Assembly: GCA_025057635.1 (NCBI GenBank)
Contig: JANXBD010000014.1
Location: 1 to 32,988, forward strand
Reading direction: 5' to 3'
DNA: 32,988 nt
From: Thermoflexus sp.
GTDB taxonomy: Bacteria; Chloroflexota; Anaerolineae; Thermoflexales; Thermoflexaceae
In this document: piece after piece, positions 24,962 through 32,825 of the stretch
Numbering within the stretch: position 1 is the first letter of the stretch
Layout of the letters: each line of letters begins with the position of its first letter
Made by a program: the position numbers and the translations under genes
The notes under the pieces: model-generated
Database searches by the model: none
What the model was told of the DNA's origin: nothing
What the model saw: the letters and a program-made list of their open reading frames with translations, nothing else

Positions 24962-25297
24962 TTAATGCCGTAGAGCATGTAATCGGCGATATGTCCATAC
25001 CCCTAGGGCGGCTGTTCCTAAGATCACTGGGAGCCACCACCGCGAAGGCCGAGGTAAGGAAGCTCGCATACAGCGTTGCTGATGCGCTTTTCCTATGAGG
25101 CGCTCGTATAGAGAGGACACCCAGACGGAGCGAGGTTCGACTGGACGTAGTGCCTCCGCCACCCGTTCGGCAATCTGAAACAGCGCACGCTCTTCGGGAG
25201 AGAAGGCCACTGGGGGAAGCGGGAAGGCAGCATTTCCTCGGAATCCCTCGCGTAACCGAATGGCATGGAGATCTAGCCAGTGCGCCAGATCTGGCAT
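24962..25297 (-). CDS. Small membrane protein next to the sigma factor (possible anti-sigma)
   Basis: This 111-residue protein of no recognised family has a soluble N-terminal part of about 80 residues (SPEERALFQIAERVAEALRP) and one membrane segment near the C-terminus (about 86-102, WWLPVILGTAALGVWTY). It starts at an ATG with GGAGG about 6 nt upstream and follows the ECF sigma gene by 80 nt on the same strand. This is the usual place of an anti-sigma factor. It lacks the HxxxCxxC zinc motif of ZAS anti-sigmas, and the soluble part precedes the membrane helix as in many anti-sigmas. The role is inferred from position only. Confidence 0.65.
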   Translation of the reverse strand: MPDLAHWLDLHAIRLREGFRGNAAFPLPPVAFSPEERALFQIAERVAEALRPVEPRSVWVSSLYERLIGKAHQQRCMRASLPRPSRWWLPVILGTAALGVWTYRRLHALRH

Positions 25298-25377
25298 AAA
25301 GTCCTCCAGATGGAGGGGTATAGCATAATCTCAAACATTCTTGAGAAGAGAAGGCTATGCAAGGTGTTTCGTTCGCT

Positions 25378-25989
25378 TTATCGTGTTTGATCCCTTCTGA
25401 GCGAGCCTAGATCATCTGAGCCGGAAATCTCCTCCATCAATTCCCTACGGAGGGCCTCTAAGGTGCGATGGTACAACACCCGGATCGCTCCTTCAGTTCG
25501 ACCCATGATTCGGGCGATCTCTGCGTTGGGAAGCCCCTCGACAAATTTCAAGATCAGCAACTGTTGGCGGTCTGGCGGCAGGCGTCGAATCGCTTTCAGT
25601 AGCTGTTCCTGCTTCTCCCGGTGCTCTAATGTGGCCTCTATGTGTGCGGAGTCCCGATCGTGCCCATTCTCCGAGAGGCCAATGGTGGGATGCCGCCGGC
25701 GATCCCGATGCCAGTTGGCCACCAAGTTATGTGCAATCCGGAACAGCCATGCGGCGAACGGTAGACCTCTTTCTTGGAATCTCGGCAAATGTTGAAGCGC
25801 CTGCAGAAAGACCCGGCTGGTCAGATCCTCAGCCTCCTCGGGATCACCGGTTCGATAAAAGATATAGTTGTAGATCGAACGAACATATCGAAGATACAGC
25901 TCTCCAAAGGCCTCTGGATCCCTACGGGCTCGTTCCACAAGCCTTCGTTCATCTTCTCGAGAATCAGCAGAAGAACGTCGGGCGTTCAT
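25378..25989 (-). CDS. ECF sigma-70 family RNA polymerase sigma factor
   Basis: This is an alternative sigma factor of 203 residues. Region 2 (about 25-90) shows AFGELYLRYVRSIYNYIFYR, AEDLTSRVFLQAL and FAAWLFRIAHNLVANWHRDRRR. Region 4 (about 125-185) shows LPPDRQQLLILKFVEGL, then NAEIARIMGRTEGAIRVLYHRTLEALR, the -35-binding helix-turn-helix. No region 1 or 3 is present, as expected for ECF factors. The start is uncertain: ATG at 25989 or GTG at 26001, neither with a good ribosome site. The following small membrane protein gene may encode its partner. An extended -10 promoter lies about 175 nt upstream, and a 9-bp inverted repeat stands in the leader. Confidence 0.92.
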   Translation of the reverse strand: MNARRSSADSREDERRLVERARRDPEAFGELYLRYVRSIYNYIFYRTGDPEEAEDLTSRVFLQALQHLPRFQERGLPFAAWLFRIAHNLVANWHRDRRRHPTIGLSENGHDRDSAHIEATLEHREKQEQLLKAIRRLPPDRQQLLILKFVEGLPNAEIARIMGRTEGAIRVLYHRTLEALRRELMEEISGSDDLGSLRRDQTR

Positions 25990-26089
25990 AAATGAGAACA
26001 CCGTTCTTGCTGATCTGTAATCCGCCTGCTTAAGTAATTCTTTAGGGTCTCCCGTTTTCAGTGATAGAAGTTCGAAACCTTCGCAGCGT

Positions 26090-26137
26090 TCGCCTCTCGA
26101 TATAGCAATCTCATGCGAATCCGTTCTTGAGAGGCGA
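26090..26137. repeat. 9-bp inverted repeat in the sigma factor leader
   Basis: The arms tcgcctctc (26090-26098) and gagaggcga (26129-26137) are perfect complements separated by 30 nt. It lies between the putative promoter and start of the sigma gene, so it would form a hairpin in the mRNA leader. Alternatively it is a protein-binding dyad. Confidence 0.5.
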
Positions 26138-26165
26138 GCAGATTTGCCACGCCGTTGCGAAATTA

Positions 26166-26174
26166 AGTATACCA
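26166..26174 (-). promoter_or_regulatory. Extended -10 promoter of the sigma factor gene
   Basis: TGG-TATACT on the minus strand has the TGn extension and 5 of 6 -10 bases. No good -35 is seen, as allowed for extended -10 promoters. Whether the sigma factor reads its own promoter cannot be told. Confidence 0.4.
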
Positions 26175-26223
26175 GGGAATGTTAAGGAAAGGATAGCGTT
26201 CCGCCTAGCTGTTTGGTATCTTT

Positions 26224-26241
26224 AAGGTCTAAAAGGTCTAA
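26224..26241 (+). repeat. Tandem 9-bp direct repeat before the GNAT gene
   Basis: aaggtctaa occurs twice without a gap (26224-26232, 26233-26241), just after a TGG-TATCTT extended -10-like box (26214-26222) and directly before the GGAGGTG ribosome site. It could be a binding site or a slippage product. Confidence 0.5.
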
Positions 26242-26259
26242 GAAAAGTGGAGGTGAGCT

Positions 26260-27141
26260 TTGCTCGTGCATACCCGCCTGGCTACTCGGGCGGATCGAGT
26301 AGCGATCTTTCAGCTGATCCGCGGGCATCGGCGTGCGCAATTGGCTTTAGACTGGTGGTCGTTGGAAGAGTGGCTAGATGCGCCAGCTGCGTGGGTTGTG
26401 GAGCGAATGGGGCAGATCATAGCGTTCTGGTTAGGCGTCCAGGTAGATAGCCCGATAGTCTGGTTGCGGGGGGCAGCGGTGGCGGATCATGAAGATGCGG
26501 TCGCGCTGTTCCAGCAACTCTGGCCTCGGCTGGCTCAGGCGGTGGCCCGTCAGGGGGCAGAGCAGGTGGTCGGGATGGCCTATGGAGAATGGTTGGAGCC
26601 AGTTTATCGGGCGGCCGGGTTTGTCCAGCGAACTGTGGTGATCACGATGCAGAAGGACGACTGGCGTATCCCGGAGATTCCCAGCGCCTCCGTTCGCATT
26701 CGACGGGCTGTGCTAGCAGATATCCCGCGCATCGCGGAGGTGGATCGACTGGCTTTTGAGCCGATATGGTGGTATGGCCCAACCATCCTGACCCGAGCCT
26801 GGCATCAGGTGCCTTATTTCATTGTGGCGGAGGAGGACAAGATCATCGGATATGCGTTCGTGGATCTGTATGGCATGCATGGCCATATTGTGCGTCTAGC
26901 GGTTCATCCGGCATATCAGGGGCGGGCCGTTGGCGCACATCTACTGGCAGAGAGCCTGCGGTATCTGATCGATTTGGGAGCTTACCCGATTACTCTGAAC
27001 ACCCAGATCGAAAATCAGGCCTCCCAGGCTCTCTATCGTCGCTTCGGATTTCGCCCCACAGGCCACGAGATCTCTGTCTGGGGTTGCTCATTGAAGGGGG
27101 AAGCCAGCGTTCTCCAAGATCACAAAGATCGGATGCGGTGA
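26260..27141 (+). CDS. Tandem GNAT-domain acetyltransferase
   Basis: This protein of 293 residues has two GNAT-fold halves. The first (about 1-135) has a weak acetyl-CoA motif. The second (about 144-285) has the clear motif A VRLAVHPAYQGRAVGAHLL and the C-terminal NQASQALYRRFGFRPTG. It therefore probably acetylates an amine, with the first half serving structure or substrate binding, as in mycothiol-synthase-like and other tandem GNATs. The substrate is unknown. Translation begins at TTG 26260, preceded by GGAGGTG; GTG 26266 is an alternative. The gene is divergent from the sigma factor and ends 22 nt before the convergent ROK gene. Confidence 0.88.
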   Translation: MLVHTRLATRADRVAIFQLIRGHRRAQLALDWWSLEEWLDAPAAWVVERMGQIIAFWLGVQVDSPIVWLRGAAVADHEDAVALFQQLWPRLAQAVARQGAEQVVGMAYGEWLEPVYRAAGFVQRTVVITMQKDDWRIPEIPSASVRIRRAVLADIPRIAEVDRLAFEPIWWYGPTILTRAWHQVPYFIVAEEDKIIGYAFVDLYGMHGHIVRLAVHPAYQGRAVGAHLLAESLRYLIDLGAYPITLNTQIENQASQALYRRFGFRPTGHEISVWGCSLKGEASVLQDHKDRMR

Positions 27142-27163
27142 TGTGTCGCGGGCCTCGATTGCG

Positions 27164-28048
27164 TCAGCCCGTTTCGCCGATCGCGAGGGCAAGCGCTCCC
27201 AGCAGCCCTGCTCGATCTCCCAGCGCCGGGGGCACGATGTAATCTTCTAAATCTCCCTGCAATGCAGGGATTGGAAGATAGCGACTGAGAACCTCCCTTA
27301 CCCGTTGTCGGATGCGAGGGAACAGGCTTCGGTTCTCCATCACACCGCCCCCCATGATGATCCGCTCCGGGGCCAGGATGCAGAGGATGGTCTGTAAGCC
27401 GAGAGCTAAATATTCTGCCTCTAGATCCCACGCGGGATGATCCCAAGGCAAGGACTCTGGGGGTTGCCCCCATCGAGCCTTTAGGGCTGGCCCCGAGGCT
27501 AGCCCTTCTAAGCAGTCCCCATGGAACGGGCAGACCCCAGGGAACGGATCTCGTTTCCAGTCATGGGGAATGCGGATATGTCCCATTTCAGGATGGAGCG
27601 CGCCGTGGAGCAGTTGCTTATGAACCACTGCGCCGCCTCCGATCCCAGTGCCAACGGTCAAATATACAAAAGTGCTTAGGTCTCGCGCCGCACCCCATCG
27701 TCCCTCTCCAGCGGCAGCAGCGTTCACATCGGTTTCCAGATAAACCGGCACGTTGAAGGCTTCCCGAAGAGGTTTCAGAAGATTAGCGCCAGACCATCCT
27801 GGCTTGGGAGTGGTAAGAATGGTTCCAAAAGTAGGAGATTTTGGATTCAGATCGAGAGGGCCAAAGGCGCCCACTCCGATCGCTTGCAGCTTAGAACGAA
27901 AGTCCTGAAAAAACGTGATGACACGTCCGATCGTCTCTTCGGGAGTCGTGGTGGGAATGCGAATGATCGCTCGTAGATCCTCTGGCCCGGTTCCTACCGC
28001 GCAAAGGAATTTAGTGCCGCCTGCTTCGATCGCACCGTAGAGTCCCAT
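27164..28048 (-). CDS. ROK-family sugar kinase (fructokinase-like)
   Basis: This ATP-dependent sugar kinase of the ROK family has 294 residues. The N-terminal phosphate-binding loop is GAIEAGGTKFLCAVG, the sugar-binding part has ETDVNAAAAGEGRWGA with TVGTGIGGG, and the zinc site is EMGHIR...CPFHGDCLEGLASG. This set matches the Bacillus YdhR/GmuE-like fructokinase group, so fructose (or mannose) is the likely substrate, giving the 6-phosphate. There is no DNA-binding domain, so it is a kinase and not a ROK repressor. It lies upstream-facing next to rpe-rlmN, but 174 nt and an independent strand order suggest a separate transcript. Confidence 0.92.
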   Translation of the reverse strand: MGLYGAIEAGGTKFLCAVGTGPEDLRAIIRIPTTTPEETIGRVITFFQDFRSKLQAIGVGAFGPLDLNPKSPTFGTILTTPKPGWSGANLLKPLREAFNVPVYLETDVNAAAAGEGRWGAARDLSTFVYLTVGTGIGGGAVVHKQLLHGALHPEMGHIRIPHDWKRDPFPGVCPFHGDCLEGLASGPALKARWGQPPESLPWDHPAWDLEAEYLALGLQTILCILAPERIIMGGGVMENRSLFPRIRQRVREVLSRYLPIPALQGDLEDYIVPPALGDRAGLLGALALAIGETG

Positions 28049-28222
28049 ATGACTATCGCTCCGGTTTTAGGGATAACGAGGCGTTTCTCTCTGTGAATTC
28101 ATCAAGGCGTAAGAGAGGATAAGGGCCTAGTGGGCGCCATCCCGTGGTGAGGATGAGGAAAGCGAAAGGAATTCTCTCTATGCAAGCTTGCCCTCTGTTC
28201 CCGGCCCGCGCCCTCCCATGTA

Positions 28223-28894
28223 TTATTGGGGCTGGATGGCCTTTCGCAGACGTTGAACAGCTTCCGCCGGCTGGCCTTGGGGCGCCTCGAAGATGTAAGC
28301 ACCGGCGACCAATACGGTGGCACCTGCTTCCACCAACGCCAGCGCGTTTTCCGGCCCCACCCCACCGTCTACCTCCAGCTCGATGGGCCGACCGAGAGCA
28401 TCAATCATCTTCCGCGCCCGACGCACTTTTTCCAGCATCCGCTCGATAAACGCCTGGCCCCCGAATCCCGGGTTAACGGTCATGATCAACACTTGGTCGA
28501 CGTCGGGCAGGATCTCCTCGAGGGCGCTCAGAGGCGTGGCTGGGTTCAGGGCCACGCCGGCCCGCAACCCCAGCTCCCGGATCTGCTGGATCACTCGGTG
28601 GAGATGAGGGCAGGCCTCCACGTGGACGATCAGACCATCCGCGCCCGCGCGAGCGAATGCCTCTAAGTAGCGCTCCGGGGCCTCTATCATTAAATGAACA
28701 TCCAGAGGGAGAGGGGTAATCCGGCGCAGTGCCGCCACGATCGGCATCCCGAAGGTCAGGTTCGGGACGAAATGGCCATCCATGACGTCCACGTGGATCC
28801 AGTCCGCTCCGGCCTCGGCGACCTCTGTCACTGCCCGGGCCAGGCAGGTGAAATCCGCGGAGAGGATGGAGGGCGCGATCCGAATCCTCGTCAT
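28223..28894 (-). CDS. rpe: Ribulose-phosphate 3-epimerase
   Basis: This enzyme interconverts ribulose 5-phosphate and xylulose 5-phosphate in the pentose phosphate pathway. Its 223 residues form a TIM barrel with IAPSILSADF at the start, the metal and catalytic motif WIHVDVMDGHFVPNLTFG, DVHLMIEAPERY, IMTVNPGFGGQAFI and the second catalytic Asp in ELEVDGGVGPENA. All known metal ligands are present. The start at 28894 has GGGAGGTGCT upstream and overlaps the rlmN stop by four bases (ATGA), so the two genes are co-translated. A longer open frame up to 29197 is only the rlmN shadow. Confidence 0.96.
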   Translation of the reverse strand: MTRIRIAPSILSADFTCLARAVTEVAEAGADWIHVDVMDGHFVPNLTFGMPIVAALRRITPLPLDVHLMIEAPERYLEAFARAGADGLIVHVEACPHLHRVIQQIRELGLRAGVALNPATPLSALEEILPDVDQVLIMTVNPGFGGQAFIERMLEKVRRARKMIDALGRPIELEVDGGVGPENALALVEAGATVLVAGAYIFEAPQGQPAEAVQRLRKAIQPQ

Positions 28895-29970
28895 GCCAGC
28901 ACCTCCCGGATCGGAGCGACAGCGATCCGCGGACGACGCCCCATCGTCTCCGCCCGCAGCTGACCGCAGCCTGCCGCCACATCGATCCCTCGCCGTACTC
29001 GGACCGTGCAGGAGATCCCAGCCCTTTCCAGAACACGTCGGAAAGCCTCCACGCGCTCCGGTGGAGAGGCTTGCCCCGAAAACCCTGGAGTGGGGTTCAA
29101 GGGGATCAGGTTGACATGGGCCAGCATCCCCCGGATCCACCCCACCAGGGCTTCGGCCTGTTCCGGAGTGTCGTTGACGCCCCGGATCATCACCCATTCG
29201 AACGTGATCCGCCGGCGGGTCTGTTCGATGTAATCGCGGATCGCTCCCATCAATATGCGGAGGGGATAGACGCGGTTGATCGGAACCAGCCGATCGCGCA
29301 GCTCATCGGTAGCCGCATGCAGGGAGACGGCCAGGTTGATCTGCCATCCCTCCTGGGCGAACCGCCGGATGCCCGGGACGATCCCCACAGTGGAAACGGT
29401 GATGCGACGCTGGCCCAGATGAAGGCCATCCGGATGGATGAGAAGGCGCAGCGCTTTGGCGGTGTTGGCGTAATTCGCGAAAGGCTCGCCCATCCCCATG
29501 AACACCACATGGGTCAACCGTTCGCCATGGGCGGCCAGCCAGCGGGCGATCCAGAGGACCTGTTCCACGATCTCGCCGGCGGTGAGGTTGCGCAACAGGC
29601 CCATTTGCCCGGTGGCGCAGAAGGGGCAACCCATGGCGCAACCTGCCTGGGTCGAGACACAGGCGGTGCGCCGATCGATATATTCCATCAGCACCGCCTC
29701 CACCTCCATCCCGTCCGGCAGGGCGAAGAGCCACTTCCGGGTCCACCCATCCTGAGAGACCCGTTCGGCCAGCGGTCGAAGGGTCGATAGCGCGAAGGTC
29801 TCCGCGAGCCGAGCCCGCAGGGCCTTGGGCAAATCCGTCATCGCTTCGAAAGTGACTGCGTGACGCGAATAGACCCAGCTCCAGATCTGGCGGGCCCGAT
29901 AAGGCGGCTCCCCCCAGCGATTCAGGATCTCGCTGAGCTCTTCCAAGGACAGATTTAGAAGCCCCCGCAT
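28891..29970 (-). CDS. rlmN: 23S rRNA/tRNA adenine-C2 methyltransferase RlmN
   Basis: This radical-SAM enzyme methylates A2503 of 23S rRNA and A37 of some tRNAs. In the 359-residue form the cluster motif CAMGCPFC is at 111-118. The two catalytic Cys that shuttle the methyl group correspond to Cys104 (ACVSTQAG) and Cys335 (AAGCGQL). Other family blocks are FMGMGEPFANY, AVSLHAATDELRDRLVPINR and FEWVMIRGVNDTPEQA. The start is uncertain: the domain begins at 29970 (MRGLLNLSLEEL), but in-frame ATGs exist at 29988 and 30051, none with a good ribosome site. It overlaps rpe by 4 nt. Confidence 0.94.
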   Translation of the reverse strand: MRGLLNLSLEELSEILNRWGEPPYRARQIWSWVYSRHAVTFEAMTDLPKALRARLAETFALSTLRPLAERVSQDGWTRKWLFALPDGMEVEAVLMEYIDRRTACVSTQAGCAMGCPFCATGQMGLLRNLTAGEIVEQVLWIARWLAAHGERLTHVVFMGMGEPFANYANTAKALRLLIHPDGLHLGQRRITVSTVGIVPGIRRFAQEGWQINLAVSLHAATDELRDRLVPINRVYPLRILMGAIRDYIEQTRRRITFEWVMIRGVNDTPEQAEALVGWIRGMLAHVNLIPLNPTPGFSGQASPPERVEAFRRVLERAGISCTVRVRRGIDVAAGCGQLRAETMGRRPRIAVAPIREVLA

Positions 29971-30472
29971 CCCGTCATCCCGTTCCATCCGCTTGTCGTC
30001 AATTCCAAATTCTTTAGATTCGATTCCGATATGCGGAATGTGCAAGTTCATCCTAATCGAAAGATCAGCTGGAGGGCAAGTCTGAAGCGGGCCAAGCCTT
30101 CCCTTTTTCGCTCAGTCAGCGTCGTCGAAGGGAGATTCGGGATCAAGCAGCGAGCAGATCTATTAGAAGCGCACAACTCCACCCTGGAGCTCCTAATTCG
30201 TAATAGGCGGAAGCTCTACCAGGTCCTTCTATGAGGGATCGAGGGCGGACTCATCACGTGAAGTCACTTGGGATATGGATTGACTTCAAGGACACTCTCC
30301 CTACAATGGATAGAGTGGGAGTTGTCGAAGCTCGCTGAGTATGGAATTCACTTTCTCCCTATCCGAGTGGCCAGGCCATCGTAGGTGACAGATCAGCTTT
30401 CGGAAGCTCGGATGCGAACATAGGCGCAAGTGCTTAGGAAGCTGGCGGAATTGAATCGAATTGGAGGGAGCG
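29971..30472. other. Intergenic stretch between rlmN and the PLP enzyme
   Basis: This divergent region holds the promoter at 30280-30307 for the plus-strand gene and a leader of about 160 nt with a small palindrome (tggccaggcca, about 30369-30379). The first 80 nt may be coding if rlmN starts at 30051. No small gene is convincing. Confidence 0.4.
30280..30307 (+). promoter_or_regulatory. Promoter of the PLP-dependent acyltransferase gene
   Basis: TTGACT (30280-30285) and TACAAT (30302-30307) are 16 nt apart, each matching 5 of 6 consensus bases. The expected start near 30314 leaves a leader of about 160 nt, long enough for regulation, but no known riboswitch is recognised. Confidence 0.6.
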
Positions 30473-31702
30473 ATGGACATCTTTGCGAAATGCAACGGGT
30501 TCACCACGGCAAAGGAGGCGATGGCGGCCGGCTTCTATCCGTATTTTATCCCCCTCGATGACACCGAGGGAACAGAGGTGATCTATCAGGGGCGCCGCAT
30601 TCTGATGTTCGGATCCAATAATTACCTGGGACTGACTACACATCCCAAGGTCAAAGAAGCAGCTATCGACGCGATCAGGCGATACGGAACCTCGTGCACG
30701 GGCTCTCGCTTCCTAAATGGGACCCTGCGTTTGCACCGGGAGCTGGAGGAGCGCCTGGCGGCCTTCGTCGGCAAGGAAGCGGCGCTGGTGTTCTCGACCG
30801 GCTACCAGACCAACCTGGGGACGATCTCTGCGCTGGTCGGGCGAGGGGATTATGTGATCCTGGACAAGGAGGATCACGCCAGCATCGTGGACGGCGCTCG
30901 CATGTCTATGGGGATCGCTAAGCGGTTTTCGCACAATGATATTGCTGCCCTGGAGCGACAGCTGGCCGCCCTTCCGCCGGAGGCTGGCAAACTGGTGGTG
31001 GTGGACGGCGTTTACTCGATGGGCGGCGACATCGCGCCCTTGCCGGAATTGGTGGAAGTCTGTCGCAAATATGGAGCGCGGTTGATGGTCGACGACGCCC
31101 ATTCCCTCGGGGTGCTCGGGCCGAACGGTCAGGGGACGGCGGCCCATTTCGGACTCACGGAACAGGTGGATCTCATTATGGGCACGTTCAGCAAGTCTTT
31201 CGCCTCCATCGGCGGCTTCATCGCAGGGGATGAGCCGGTGATCCACTACATCCAGCACCATGCGCGCTCCCTGATCTTCAGCGCCAGCCTGCCTGCGCCG
31301 AACGTGGCCGCTGTGTTAGCAGCCCTCAAGATCATGCTGGAGGAGCCCGAGCGGATCCGGCGGGTGAATGAGATTGGGGCCAAGATGCGCTATGAGCTCA
31401 AACGTCTGGGCTTCGACATCGGGCCCAGTCAAACCCCGATCGTGCCGATCATCATCGGCGATGACATCCGGACCGCCTTAACATGGAAAGCCCTGTTCGA
31501 GGAGGGTGTCTATGTAAACTGTGTGGTGGGACCGGCCGTTCCCCCCGGAAAGCAGCTTCTGCGCACATCCTACATGGCCACTCACACCGATGAGCAGCTG
31601 GAGCGTGGTCTGGAGATCTTCGAACATGTCGGGCGGATGATGGGGCTGATTCATCCATCGACTGCCCATGTGGAGGAGCCAGCGCCCACTGTGGGCTCCT
31701 AA
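30473..31702 (+). CDS. Alpha-oxoamine synthase family PLP enzyme (serine palmitoyltransferase/KBL-like)
   Basis: This PLP enzyme condenses an amino acid with an acyl-CoA and loses CO2 (alpha-oxoamine synthases: SPT, KBL, BioF, ALAS). It has 409 residues. The PLP Lys241 lies in GTFSKSFASIGGF, stacking His135 in KEDHAS, and Asp207/His210 in VDDAHSLG. The segment SNNYLGL...SCTGSRFLNGTLRLH and the C-terminal RTSYMATHT are closer to bacterial serine palmitoyltransferases than to KBL or BioF, whose Lys motif usually reads GTLGKA. Function as SPT, KBL or 8-amino-7-oxononanoate synthase is not settled. The start at 30473 follows GGAGGG; a TTG at 30461 is rejected. It has its own promoter. Confidence 0.9.
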   Translation: MDIFAKCNGFTTAKEAMAAGFYPYFIPLDDTEGTEVIYQGRRILMFGSNNYLGLTTHPKVKEAAIDAIRRYGTSCTGSRFLNGTLRLHRELEERLAAFVGKEAALVFSTGYQTNLGTISALVGRGDYVILDKEDHASIVDGARMSMGIAKRFSHNDIAALERQLAALPPEAGKLVVVDGVYSMGGDIAPLPELVEVCRKYGARLMVDDAHSLGVLGPNGQGTAAHFGLTEQVDLIMGTFSKSFASIGGFIAGDEPVIHYIQHHARSLIFSASLPAPNVAAVLAALKIMLEEPERIRRVNEIGAKMRYELKRLGFDIGPSQTPIVPIIIGDDIRTALTWKALFEEGVYVNCVVGPAVPPGKQLLRTSYMATHTDEQLERGLEIFEHVGRMMGLIHPSTAHVEEPAPTVGS

Positions 31703-31713
31703 GCCATAAAGAA

Positions 31714-31766
31714 ATCAAGAAGGGAACCTGGGGTGCGGGGCCATAAGCCTTCTGCCCCCTCTTGAT
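31714..31766. terminator. Inverted repeat after the PLP enzyme, weak terminator
   Basis: Outer arms atcaaga (31714-31720) and tcttgat (31760-31766) enclose an imperfect GC stem (ggggc / gcccc). It starts 12 nt after the stop codon but has no T-run. It may end the transcript inefficiently before the FmdB gene. Confidence 0.3.
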
Positions 31767-31795
31767 CCCCAAAGCGTCTTCGGGAGGTTTTCGGA

Positions 31796-32023
31796 ATGCC
31801 GCTCTACGAATATCTTTGCCGAGATTGCGGAATGAAATTCGAGCTCCTGCGTGGGATCAACCAGGCCGATGAGCCGGCCCCGTGCACACAGTGCGGCAGT
31901 CATCGAACCGGCCGGTTGATCTCTCTCTTCGCTGCCGTCAGCGATGGGAAAATCGTCGCTGGCCCTACAGGCTGCACGACATGTTCGTCCCATACCTGTG
32001 CTGGATGCGGGCTTCATGGATAA
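31796..32023 (+). CDS. FmdB-family zinc-ribbon protein
   Basis: This small protein of 75 residues starts PLYEYLCRDCGMKFELL, the FmdB/CxxC_CxxC_SSSS signature, with a second pair in PCTQCGS, giving a four-Cys zinc ribbon. The tail is rich in Cys (GCTTCSSHTCAGCGLHG), as common in this family, and may bind a second metal. The name comes from a putative regulator of formamidase; the actual function is unknown. The start has GGGAGG about 10 nt upstream. Its last 8 nt overlap the next gene. Confidence 0.88.
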   Translation: MPLYEYLCRDCGMKFELLRGINQADEPAPCTQCGSHRTGRLISLFAAVSDGKIVAGPTGCTTCSSHTCAGCGLHG

Positions 32024-32783
32024 ACGAAATCAGAATGGAACGGAGGAGTCTAGGGATCCGCAGGGCGGACCGCAAGGAACCAGAGGGGTAGGCCGATCCC
32101 GTCTGGCGCAGAGCGTCCTGGGGATTGGGCTTGCCATGATTGGCCTTATCGGGTTGGGCCTGCCCAACCTGGCGAGAGCCCAGGGCGATTTCCGAGCCCA
32201 GGTGATTTCCCCTTCCCGAGATCAGCCGGTCTGGGGCACCGTGGATATCGTCGGGATCGCGACTCATCCGAATTTCGCCAAATATGAGGTGGCCATTTTA
32301 GACGCCCAGGATTTTACAAAAGAGTGGCGCTGGCTGGTTCAGGGCCGTCCGGTCCGCGCCGACACCCCCACCGTGCTGGCCACATGGGATACCCGGCTCT
32401 TCCCGGACGGAGAGTATGTGATCCTGGTTCGCGTGTGGGATCAGGGAGGGGGTCATCGCGATTTCCTTTTTCCAGGATATCGGGTCGCCAATGCCCAGCC
32501 GACGCCCACCCCGACGGAAGTGATGGAGCCGACCATTGAGCCAGAGCCCACGGGCCCGTTTATCGTAACCCCAACGGTTCAGATTGAGCTTCCGCCTACA
32601 TCCACCCCTGGCCCCACCTCGACGCCTATTCCCGGAGTCAGGCCGGCTGGGATAAGGGATGGCCTCGGTTTGGAGGCGCTGCTGGAGGCTTTCTTTATGG
32701 GAGTCCAATGGACATTCGTTCTCTTTGGGGTCTGGGGAAGCCTCCTGGTGCTCCGCTGGGGGTGGCGTCAGTGGCGTCGCTGA
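32016..32783 (+). CDS. Exported protein with Pro/Thr-rich stalk and C-terminal membrane anchor
   Basis: This 255-residue protein has a polar start, a hydrophobic signal segment (about 27-55) ending in an AxA-type site (LARA-Q), an Ig-like beta domain (about 58-150, FRAQVISPSRDQPVWGTVDIVG), a Pro/Thr/Glu-rich stalk (about 160-215) and a C-terminal membrane helix (about 226-248) followed by Arg. The layout suggests a cell-surface protein held in the membrane with the Ig-like domain outside. No catalytic motif is seen. The start at 32016 overlaps the FmdB gene by 8 nt; a later start nearer the signal peptide cannot be excluded. The function is unknown. Confidence 0.8.
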   Translation: MDKRNQNGTEESRDPQGGPQGTRGVGRSRLAQSVLGIGLAMIGLIGLGLPNLARAQGDFRAQVISPSRDQPVWGTVDIVGIATHPNFAKYEVAILDAQDFTKEWRWLVQGRPVRADTPTVLATWDTRLFPDGEYVILVRVWDQGGGHRDFLFPGYRVANAQPTPTPTEVMEPTIEPEPTGPFIVTPTVQIELPPTSTPGPTSTPIPGVRPAGIRDGLGLEALLEAFFMGVQWTFVLFGVWGSLLVLRWGWRQWRR

Positions 32784-32825
32784 AAGGTGGGTCGTCTAAT
32801 CCGATTGTTCTCCCGGAGAAGGTTG

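Noticed and set aside
28895-29197. N-terminal extension of rpe
   Set aside because: The extra codons are the out-of-frame shadow of rlmN; the ATG at 28894 has a strong ribosome site and matches the family start.
30314-30472. Riboswitch in the leader of the PLP enzyme
   Set aside because: The leader is long enough, but I recognise no known aptamer core and the stems are short.
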